NCBI GenBank assembly: GCA_036508635.1
Contig: DATCGY010000153.1
Span: forward strand, 1-7,959
Length of the DNA: 7,959 nucleotides
Direction: 5' to 3'
Source: FEN-727 sp036508635
GTDB taxonomy: Bacteria > Actinomycetota > Geothermincolia > Fen-727 > Anoxymicrobiaceae
The position numbers were made by a program, and so were the translations under genes. Under the pieces are notes generated by a model that was given only the letters and a program-made list of their open reading frames with translations, was not told where the DNA came from and ran no database searches. Shown here piece by piece: positions 1-5,310 of this stretch. Every line of letters starts with the position of its first letter. Positions within the stretch are counted from its first letter, which is position 1.

Positions 1-1363
1 AGAACGTGAATATCGCCGAAGCTCCCGCAAGTAACGCCGTCGTGAGATTCCAGCCGGTGATGGCCGCTACAACGAGCCCCAACGCGAGGTACCACGGAAC
101 GACATATATGCTCGTCAGGAACCAGATGAGCACCAGCCCGGCGCCGGACAGCGCCATCGAGCGAAAGTCTTTGACCTTCAAGAGGAGGACGACCGCCACG
201 ACGGCCAGCACGGCAAGGAACAGCAGGTGGACCCTCGAGTTGGCCACCGTCGCCGCCCGGGACGCTGACATCCCGCCACCCGTGAGCACTTTCTGGTACA
301 GCCAGCTTATTAGCCTGGGTACCGACGCGCCGGAGTACATCTTTGACATACGCTGGGTGGTCTTGAATATCTTGAGGCTCGTCAGCCACGGAAGATAGAG
401 CAGCACCGTGACACCTATCAACGTGCCCGCCGCGGCCGCGACCCTCTTTACCGGCACTCCCTGCTTGTCCCTGATATAGAGGACCAGTAGCGGTGCCAGG
501 ATGAGCGCGGCCTCGATCTTTACGAGAGTCGCGAGAAGGACCAGCACGATTCCCCAGAGGAGATGGCCTTTTCGATATAACAGGAAACCCGCGAGAACCA
601 GCGCGACCATGACCGCGTCGTTGTGAGCGCCCCCCAGGAAATGCAAGACCAGTAACGGGCACCACGCCGAGATGGCGAGGGCCATGTTCTCTTTGCCGGG
701 CGAGATGCGCCTGGTGAGCGTGTATGTGAGCGGCAGGCACGCGGCATACGCCGCCAGAGCCATCAGCTTGAAACCCATGATGTTGGCGATGATGCTGTTC
801 CCCGCGACCCTGGTGACTATCCAGGCAAGGTGGTTGAACACGGGGCCGTACACGCTCGCGTTGTACTTCCAGCCGACCAGCGGGTAGAAGATGTCGTGAG
901 GCCTGGCGTGCGGGATCAGGAGGAACGGATTACTGTGATAAACGGTCATGGCCCGGCCGAAGAAGATATAGCTGAACACGTCCCTCGACTGGAAGACCGG
1001 GGCGAAGACGAACAGAAGCGCAAACAGCGCGAAACCGGCCACGATCATGTAAGTCAGCGCCTTGCGGTTATCGCGGCGTACCAGGTATATCGCGGCAAAC
1101 CACATGAGGCTGACGGCGACTACCAGGAAGATAAACAGCCACGAGCGCGACGCGCGCGACAGGCTCGCGAGGTGGAACACCCTGGACGGCCAGGTGAGCG
1201 GGCCGCCGTATGTGGCGCCTTTGACGTCGTAGACGAGTACGAGCCTGGGGTTCAGCGCCATTGATATCAGGACGTAGTAGCAAAGTCCACTCAGGGCGGC
1301 AAGCAGCCCGAGCAGCCAGACCCGCGCGCGCGGGCTCATATTTTGACGGTCGTTCTCTTTCAA
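1..1363 (-). CDS. Polytopic GT-C glycosyltransferase, MptB/GT87-like (C-terminus cut by window edge)
   Basis: Integral membrane protein, 454 residues visible, no stop before the window edge. It is hydrophobic throughout, with roughly ten or more membrane segments. Its landmarks fit the polyprenol-phosphate-sugar-dependent GT-C families (actinobacterial alpha-1,6-mannosyltransferase MptA/MptB, GT87/DUF2029): an acidic motif in an early outer loop, SRDVFSYIFFGR (residues 126-137, D128 the likely catalytic Asp), followed by NPF and YGP (172-174), then GGAHNDAVM (244-252), LVKIEA (280-285) and VVPWYLA (421-427). Such enzymes take a sugar from a polyprenyl-phosphate carrier and add it to a lipoglycan or glycan on the outer face of the membrane. 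The acceptor and sugar here are unknown. It starts 20 bp after the stop of the upstream Thr-linker gene, so the two are probably co-transcribed. Start: an in-frame TTG at 1363 has GAGGG six bases upstream; the alternative ATG at 1339 gives a protein eight residues shorter but lacks a well-placed ribosome site. Family confidence is good, exact specificity low. Confidence 0.85.
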   Translation of the reverse strand, partial: MKENDRQNMSPRARVWLLGLLAALSGLCYYVLISMALNPRLVLVYDVKGATYGGPLTWPSRVFHLASLSRASRSWLFIFLVVAVSLMWFAAIYLVRRDNRKALTYMIVAGFALFALLFVFAPVFQSRDVFSYIFFGRAMTVYHSNPFLLIPHARPHDIFYPLVGWKYNASVYGPVFNHLAWIVTRVAGNSIIANIMGFKLMALAAYAACLPLTYTLTRRISPGKENMALAISAWCPLLVLHFLGGAHNDAVMVALVLAGFLLYRKGHLLWGIVLVLLATLVKIEAALILAPLLVLYIRDKQGVPVKRVAAAAGTLIGVTVLLYLPWLTSLKIFKTTQRMSKMYSGASVPRLISWLYQKVLTGGGMSASRAATVANSRVHLLFLAVLAVVAVVLLLKVKDFRSMALSGAGLVLIWFLTSIYVVPWYLALGLVVAAITGWNLTTALLAGASAIFTF

Positions 1364-1369
1364 CTCTCG

Positions 1370-1374
1370 CCCTC
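1370..1374 (-). promoter_or_regulatory. Ribosome binding site GAGGG favouring a TTG start
   Basis: GAGGG lies six bases upstream of TTG at 1363, an ideal distance. No comparable purine tract sits at the right distance from the next in-frame ATG at 1339. This is the reason for choosing the TTG start of the glycosyltransferase gene. Confidence 0.5.
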
Positions 1375-1383
1375 AGCTTCTTC

Positions 1384-2412
1384 CTACTGCCCGGTCGGCG
1401 ACAGGTCGCTGGGAGCCCCGTTGGACTTCAGCTGGGCCGCGGTAAAGCCGGTGCCGTAGTCGACGACGGTCCAGCTACCGTTTGCATTGTGGAGGATGAA
1501 ATACCTCGTGTTCGAGCCGGTCGTGACACTATCCAGCTTCCAGTTCGGGTCACTCTGGCTCGAGGACACCACTGCGAAGGACGCGCCCGTCGCGTCGACC
1601 CCCTGGTTCGTCAAATAAGCCTTCATGACCTGCGCCGGGGTATTTGTGGCCGTTGTCGTAGTGGTCCCCGTCTTGGTGGTCGAGGTGGTGGTGGTGCCCG
1701 GGGAGACGTACACATTGATCGCCGCGACAGAGGCGTCGTCGACTTTCGGAACGAACTGCCCGGCATCCGCGACCTTGACGTACGATAGCTTGGCGTCCTT
1801 CAGCTTCGCGCCGAGTTGGTCCTGATAGCTCTTGAACACCTGGTCGGAGACGACCAGGTCGGTCAGGCCCTTGGAGATCGATTCAACGGCCGCGTTCTTG
1901 TCCTTGTTGTCCAGGGCGTCGAGCATTCCGGTCTTGAACTCTGTAACGCCCCGGGCGCGAAGGTCGAATGTCAACTGCAAGAGAGGTTGCAGACCCGTGG
2001 CTTTGGACGGCACCACGACCTTTCCTGACTCGTTCGCGATAGATTTGCAGTCGCTCTCTATCTGCGAGAGCTTCCTGTTAACATCGTCGCGCGACATCCC
2101 CTTGAGAGTTCCCTTGAGGGTGTTGAACTGTGAGGCGACCGCCGCGGACCGCTGAATCAGCTTGTTGACCGAGGTCGTGTACGTCTGGAGCTTCTCGTTC
2201 TCTTTTGCCTTCTGGCTTCCGCTGCATCCCCTGCCGAATACCCAGCAGAAGACCAGCGCTACTATGATGGCCGCGATGATTATTATAGGGGCCGGACCCC
2301 GGCGCCTGGCGGGCGCAGGCCCTGCGGCTTTCGCGCTCCGGGGACGAATCCTCCTCCTCCCGCTCCGGCCTGAAGAGTACGTCGGCCCCCTTGATGAAGA
2401 AGTTCGCGCCAT
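1384..2412 (-). CDS. Single-pass membrane protein with Thr-rich linker and C-terminal beta-type domain
   Basis: A 342-residue protein of unknown function. Residues 1-42 are an Arg/Ser/Pro-rich basic tail, presumably cytoplasmic. Residues 43-59 (PIIIIAAIIVALVFCWVF region) form one membrane helix. Residues 65-225 look helical and extracytoplasmic. Residues 238-258 are a low-complexity linker that is mostly Thr. The last 80 or so residues form a compact module with WKLDSV, YFILHNANGSWTVVDYGTGF (304-323), a pattern common in secreted actinobacterial proteins where a solvent-exposed W/G-rich beta unit follows a disordered linker. No catalytic motif is evident. The in-to-out topology follows from the basic N-terminus. 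The ATG at 2412 is chosen because GAGG lies nine bases upstream; a TTG at 2421 directly abuts that GAGG and cannot use it. The gene is followed after 20 bp by the GT-C glycosyltransferase, suggesting a shared envelope task. It could be an anchor, a sensor or a glycosylated surface protein. Confidence 0.85.
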   Translation of the reverse strand: MARTSSSRGPTYSSGRSGRRRIRPRSAKAAGPAPARRRGPAPIIIIAAIIVALVFCWVFGRGCSGSQKAKENEKLQTYTTSVNKLIQRSAAVASQFNTLKGTLKGMSRDDVNRKLSQIESDCKSIANESGKVVVPSKATGLQPLLQLTFDLRARGVTEFKTGMLDALDNKDKNAAVESISKGLTDLVVSDQVFKSYQDQLGAKLKDAKLSYVKVADAGQFVPKVDDASVAAINVYVSPGTTTTSTTKTGTTTTTATNTPAQVMKAYLTNQGVDATGASFAVVSSSQSDPNWKLDSVTTGSNTRYFILHNANGSWTVVDYGTGFTAAQLKSNGAPSDLSPTGQ

Positions 2413-2421
2413 GTTTTTCAA

Positions 2422-2425
2422 CCTC
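2422..2425 (-). promoter_or_regulatory. Ribosome binding site GAGG deciding the ATG at 2412
   Basis: GAGG at 2425-2422 is nine bases from ATG 2412 and zero bases from the in-frame TTG at 2421-2419, so it can only serve the ATG. This removes three residues from the longest possible reading frame. Confidence 0.6.
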
Positions 2426-2446
2426 GATACGATACTTGCTGCGTGC

Positions 2447-2460
2447 TTTCGCGCGCGAAA
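2447..2460. repeat. 14-bp perfect palindrome TTTCGCGCGCGAAA
   Basis: A perfect inverted repeat without spacer, centred about 41 bp upstream of the ATG of the Thr-linker gene, in the gap between the two minus-strand transcription units. It is long for a chance palindrome and sits where an operator or the 5' end of a leader would be. No factor can be named. Confidence 0.5.
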
Positions 2461-2485
2461 CTGACCTGGTCTATTACGAAATTGA

Positions 2486-2507
2486 TGACCTTTATTTTAC
2501 AAGGTCA
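2486..2507. promoter_or_regulatory. Candidate operator: inverted repeat TGACCTT-N8-AAGGTCA
   Basis: Two perfect 7-bp arms flank an AT-rich 8-bp centre. Read on the minus strand, the centre contains TAAAAT (2499-2494), a five-of-six match to a -10 hexamer for the gene starting at 2412, but no good -35 lies 16-18 bp upstream of it. The dyad form and position suggest a dimeric repressor site over a promoter. A hairpin role is less likely because no T-tract follows. Confidence 0.4.
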
Positions 2508-2550
2508 CCGATAAGCATAGATTAAAAAGCATATCCATGTCTTTCTCGAG

Positions 2551-2582
2551 CAAAACCACCCGCTTGATGACGGAACCGGGCG
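2551..2582 (-). terminator. Weak candidate intrinsic terminator after the DUF2156 gene
   Basis: On the minus strand, CGCCCG (2582-2577) can pair with CGGGTG (2562-2557), including one G-U pair, across a 14-base loop, followed by GTTTTG. It begins four bases beyond the stop codon of the DUF2156 gene. The stem is short and the T-run is only four, so termination may be partial. Confidence 0.3.
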
Positions 2583-2585
2583 CGG

Positions 2586-4307
2586 TCAATCCATCTCTAA
2601 CTGCTGAGCCGCCTCCTCGAGCTCGGCCCTTTCAGTATGTCTGGTTAACTTGAGCGCGGACTCCGCCGCGATGACTGTAAACCCCGTTCTCAAGAATTCA
2701 AGGTAGCTGGGGTAGACCAGGTAGCGCTTGATGCATCGTGGTGAGAACTTTTTATCGAACGTGTATGCGGACACAACGGGAAACCAGCGGTCTATTATCT
2801 TCGAAACCGCCCTCCAGAATGCGCTTCCGTCGTCCTCCCTGTCCTCCCGGTAGTGCTGGGAAAGCGCAAGGAAGTGCAGGGACAGGTACGAATAGCCCTC
2901 TTGCTTCAAGAACAGCGCGGTCCTGGAAATCAGGAAGTCGGAGAGCGGACGAGGCGCACCGAGTTTCGTGCGCGTGATGTCGAGAGAGTAGCCCTCGCGC
3001 GGATACATGGGCACTAGATATAGAAAGCCGATCGGCCTGGCATCGGAGTCGTACGCGAGCGCGAGCAGGCAATCGGGATCCTGGGAACTGAGCAGCCTGC
3101 CCAATCCCATAGAGTACCCGGTTTCAGGGCTGTCACCACGCCAGGTCGTCGAGATCTTCTGCAACTCGTACCTCAAGTGAGACGGCATGCTCTCGTTGAA
3201 CATGAACTCGGCATATACCCCGGTTCTCGCCATCTGGTTCACCGACTGGCGCAGCTTCCTGACGCTTCGGCCTTCGATGGTGAAACCTTCCAGGTCCACG
3301 ATCGCTTCCTCACCCAGCACAAACGCACGCAACCCCAGGTTCTTGAGTGCTTTCGCCGTACTCTCGCTCTGGGCGATCCCCCCGAGGCGCCAGCCCATCT
3401 TCAGACAATGGTCCTTGAACCTCGACAACAACTCGGCGAGCGTCCCTTCCGCGCCCACAGGGTCCGCGGATATGAGCGCCATCCCAGCGATAACGCGATA
3501 AGCCAGGAAACATTCGTCGCGAAGGAAATAGTAGCTCTTTTCCGTTCGCGTATTGAAATACGAGAGGCTGTCTCCACCGTGCGCCGCGAGGATCGCCCTG
3601 GCTCTTGATTCTTCCTCCGGGTCGTGTCCCTCGGTGTATCCGTGGGACCGCAAGAGCAGGAACAACATGTATGCGGCCACTGCGAGGGCAGCTATTGCGA
3701 GCGTGTACTTGAAGAGGACATCCCGTCCGACAAAATGGATGCCGCTTCTGCCGACCACGACCAGCCATGCCTCTTTGACGAGGGCCACCGACTCCCCGGA
3801 TAATCCGTATTCCCGCCTGCCGAGATAAAGGCCGACCGTTCCATAGATCATGAGCGCGGGCACCGCAATGATGACAACACCGACAAGGCGTCGCAGGTAG
3901 CGAGGGTCCGGCCAAGCCACAAATGCTTTCCACGAGGTCAGGAAAACCGCCGCGAGCAGGAGGTTCAGGATGGCGCAGTGGGCGCTTATTCCGCTCACGA
4001 GCTGGAGGATTCCTTGCACTACCATGTAGAACGTCAGGATAATAAGGGCGGCTTTTTTTCTATACCATAGCTCGTATGCCAGGGCCAGCATGAACAACGC
4101 GAACAGGAGCGGGAAGATGTGGCTGCCTCCCCACTCCGGAACCAGGGCATAGCGGTCCAGACTCGCGAGAGTGTTGTGTACCGGGCCGCTGTAATTCGAT
4201 CCAAGACCCTGGACCAGGCCGAGGACAGCGAGAAGCAGCGCGTAGACAACGCATAGCCTGCTTACGATGGACACGACGTGCCCTTTGTAGACTGTCGTTT
4301 TCGACAC
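2586..4307 (-). CDS. DUF2156 membrane aminoacyltransferase (phosphatidylglycerol lysyltransferase type, LysX N-domain/MprF-like)
   Basis: A 573-residue membrane enzyme. About six hydrophobic segments (roughly 14-34, 63-80, 86-107, 111-130, 139-161, 200-220) precede a soluble double-GNAT DUF2156 domain at 240-545. Family landmarks: DSLSYFNTRTEKSYYF (246-261), ADPVG (281-285), the basic helix RSVRKLRQSVNQMARTG (347-363), ETGYSMGLGRL (395-405), PIGFLYLVP (425-433), GYSLDITR (439-446) and, near the end, FDKKFSP...KRYLVYPS (517-534). Relatives move an amino acid from charged tRNA to phosphatidylglycerol, making the membrane less anionic and protecting it from cationic peptides. There is no lysyl-tRNA synthetase domain, so unlike mycobacterial LysX it must use cellular aminoacyl-tRNA. 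The membrane part is smaller than the MprF flippase, so flipping is doubtful. Deviations from the usual family text include APRP where many relatives have PNG and KRYL where PRYL is common. The amino acid and the lipid are not predictable. The start is GTG, with GAGGG six bases upstream. It is the last gene of the minus operon beginning at 4997. Confidence 0.88.
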   Translation of the reverse strand: MSKTTVYKGHVVSIVSRLCVVYALLLAVLGLVQGLGSNYSGPVHNTLASLDRYALVPEWGGSHIFPLLFALFMLALAYELWYRKKAALIILTFYMVVQGILQLVSGISAHCAILNLLLAAVFLTSWKAFVAWPDPRYLRRLVGVVIIAVPALMIYGTVGLYLGRREYGLSGESVALVKEAWLVVVGRSGIHFVGRDVLFKYTLAIAALAVAAYMLFLLLRSHGYTEGHDPEEESRARAILAAHGGDSLSYFNTRTEKSYYFLRDECFLAYRVIAGMALISADPVGAEGTLAELLSRFKDHCLKMGWRLGGIAQSESTAKALKNLGLRAFVLGEEAIVDLEGFTIEGRSVRKLRQSVNQMARTGVYAEFMFNESMPSHLRYELQKISTTWRGDSPETGYSMGLGRLLSSQDPDCLLALAYDSDARPIGFLYLVPMYPREGYSLDITRTKLGAPRPLSDFLISRTALFLKQEGYSYLSLHFLALSQHYREDREDDGSAFWRAVSKIIDRWFPVVSAYTFDKKFSPRCIKRYLVYPSYLEFLRTGFTVIAAESALKLTRHTERAELEEAAQQLEMD

Positions 4308-4313
4308 TCCGCG

Positions 4314-4318
4314 CCCTC
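4314..4318 (-). promoter_or_regulatory. Ribosome binding site GAGGG for a GTG start
   Basis: GAGGG is six bases upstream of GTG 4307 and fixes this unusual start for the DUF2156 enzyme. Its first two bases are also the GA of a TGA codon (4319-4317) that ends a tiny upstream frame. Confidence 0.65.
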
Positions 4319-4388
4319 ACAAGCGGTCTGCGACGTCAGCGATAGAATCAATCGTCCAGTCCGGCACGCTCATCACCTTTGAGCACCA

Positions 4389-4403
4389 CCCGGCGAAGCC
4401 GGG
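4389..4403 (-). other. GC hairpin CCCGGC-TTC-GCCGGG between DUF7144 and DUF2156 genes
   Basis: A perfect 6-bp GC stem with a three-base loop starts ten bases beyond the DUF7144 stop codon in the 106-bp gap before the DUF2156 gene. No T-run follows on either strand, so it is not a classical terminator. It may protect the 3' end of the upstream message or lower downstream expression. Confidence 0.4.
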
Positions 4404-4413
4404 CCGCAGGGGG

Positions 4414-4785
4414 CTAGGCGCTCTGCCGCGCTCCATGCTCCGCAAGCCCGAAGATGATCAATACATCAATAGCGATGACCATCACGGACCACACCGGGTA
4501 CGCCCAGATAACAAGCAAGTAGAATATTATGCTGAGCGAGCAGAAGGTGATCCCGAACCAGCGAGCCCACTGTGCCTCGTTGAGGAGCGCGATTCCCGCG
4601 ACTACCAGGAAAGCCCCCACCACAATGAAGACGATTCCCCAGAAAGTCAGGTTGGCGAAGAGAAATTTATGAACCAGCAGTTCCTTGCGTGCGATAGCGG
4701 TGATTCCCCAGATGAAGTTGCCGACTCCGGCGATGACCAGCATTATCGAAGCGAACGTCAACCATCCTGCGCCCTTCTCCTCCAT
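4414..4785 (-). CDS. DUF7144-family four-helix membrane protein
   Basis: A 123-residue integral membrane protein with four hydrophobic helices (about 8-30, 47-67, 75-95, 97-115) and almost no loops. The pattern matches the small actinobacterial DUF7144 family: G-W-L-T-F-A-S-I-M-L-x-I-A-G at the start, a central LTFWGIVFIVVGAFLVVAGI, QWARWFGI after helix two, and the closing AYPVWSVMVIAIDVLIIFGLAEHG signature. Function is unknown for the family; membrane stress or envelope homeostasis is only a guess. An open frame continues upstream to 5049, but the ATG at 4785 is the clear start: GGGGAG lies five bases before it, the family homology begins there, and the upstream extension overlaps the small neighbouring gene. 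It lies 14 bp after that gene's stop, so the two are certainly in one operon. Confidence 0.88.
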   Translation of the reverse strand: MEEKGAGWLTFASIMLVIAGVGNFIWGITAIARKELLVHKFLFANLTFWGIVFIVVGAFLVVAGIALLNEAQWARWFGITFCSLSIIFYLLVIWAYPVWSVMVIAIDVLIIFGLAEHGARQSA

Positions 4786-4799
4786 TTTGTCTCCCCTTT

Positions 4800-4997
4800 C
4801 TACTTCGCCGGCCAGAGCATAACCCCGGTCAGGATGAATGGGACCATCATCAACAGCGCGACTATCGCAATGGTGGCTTCCGTGTGGGCGCGCTTCTTCC
4901 TTGCGGCCTCTTCGGCCATCTGCTCGGTCTGATGTTCGTGCTTTTTCTTTTCCGCCCTCTTCTTTTTCTGTTTCTGCTTCGCAGCCTGTGTGGTCAT
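4800..4997 (-). CDS. Small basic single-pass membrane protein, unknown function
   Basis: A 65-residue protein. The first 40 residues are highly charged, with runs of Lys, Arg, Glu, Gln and His (for example KQKQKKKRAEKKK at 7-19), and probably form a helix or coiled coil. Residues 41-60 (ATIAIVALLMMVPFILTGVM) are one membrane helix, with only LWPAK after it. By the positive-inside rule the charged part is cytoplasmic, giving a C-tail-anchored protein. The start ATG has a strong GGGGG tract five to six bases upstream, and the stop lies inside the ribosome-site region of the DUF7144 gene. It is therefore the first gene of the three-gene membrane operon. No family is recognised. The basic tail could bind acidic lipid, RNA or a partner protein. 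Confidence 0.75.
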   Translation of the reverse strand: MTTQAAKQKQKKKRAEKKKHEHQTEQMAEEAARKKRAHTEATIAIVALLMMVPFILTGVMLWPAK

Positions 4998-5022
4998 CTT
5001 TTTCCCCCACTGATCCGCTTGA

Positions 5023-5037
5023 CTCGAGAATCTCGAG
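5023..5037. promoter_or_regulatory. Palindrome CTCGAGA-A-TCTCGAG upstream of the small membrane protein gene
   Basis: Two perfect 7-bp arms around a single base, about 26 bp upstream of the ATG at 4997. It could be an operator for the membrane operon or a leader hairpin close to the ribosome site. The binding factor is unknown. Confidence 0.4.
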
Positions 5038-5223
5038 GTCGCCCGTCACTAGCTTATCATTTGTTTAGAATGTGGATGCGATACGGGGAGCCTCCTGGAC
5101 CCGACGGATATGATGCGCGGCCTGATGTAGGGTCGGAGTAGCAACCGGTCTGTGCACGGCACCCCATGCGATCAGCAGGTCCGGGCTCTCGTTCCCCGAT
5201 CCAGCCGAGCAACCATCTTCGAC

Positions 5224-5251
5224 TTTTGGTTGACCGTATGATAAATATAAT
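5224..5251 (+). promoter_or_regulatory. Putative promoter of the mutase operon
   Basis: A perfect TATAAT (5246-5251) stands in a strongly AT-rich island within GC-rich DNA, about 60 bp before the mutase start. The -35 is poor: TTTTGG (5224-5229) has a 16-bp spacer but few consensus matches, while TTGACC (5230-5235) matches well but is only 10 bp away. An activator or alternative sigma factor may be involved. Confidence 0.4.
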
Positions 5252-5300
5252 TAACGATGCATGGTGCCGCAGGTGCCGCGGTTTCCGCTGGATTATGCTG

Positions 5301-5307
5301 GGAGAGG
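5301..5307 (+). promoter_or_regulatory. Ribosome binding site GGAGAGG deciding the ATG at 5311
   Basis: GGAGAGG ends three bases before ATG 5311, with GGAG six bases away. The upstream in-frame ATG at 5257 has no purine tract and would add an 18-residue leader not expected in the family. Confidence 0.65.
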
Positions 5308-5310
5308 CCG

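Larger units (their letters stand above)
4998..5310. other. Divergent intergenic region between the membrane operon and the B12 mutase operon
   Basis: About 313 bp without a convincing gene. It should hold the promoters of both operons. It contains a 15-bp palindrome near the minus-strand gene, an AT-rich island with TATAAT near the plus-strand gene, and about 170 bp in between with no motif I can name. I searched for a cobalamin riboswitch (B12 box AGCCAGGAGACCTGC-like) and tRNA-like arms and saw none. Short open frames crossing it on both strands lack ribosome sites and have non-protein-like composition. Confidence 0.6.

Noticed and set aside
4786..5049. Upstream extension of the DUF7144 frame to 211 residues.
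   Set aside because: Family similarity and a strong ribosome site begin at 4785; the extension overlaps the better-supported 65-residue gene in another frame.
5140..5225. Possible tRNA remnant around GTTCCCCGATCC.
   Set aside because: The T-loop consensus GTTCRANYC is absent and no acceptor or anticodon stems pair.
5050..5230. Possible cobalamin riboswitch ahead of the B12 mutase operon.
   Set aside because: No B12-box-like sequence or recognisable core helices on either strand, and the predicted promoter lies downstream of most of this stretch.
5257..5310. Longer mutase start at ATG 5257.
   Set aside because: No ribosome site, and the added residues are not family-like; ATG 5311 has GGAGAGG in place.
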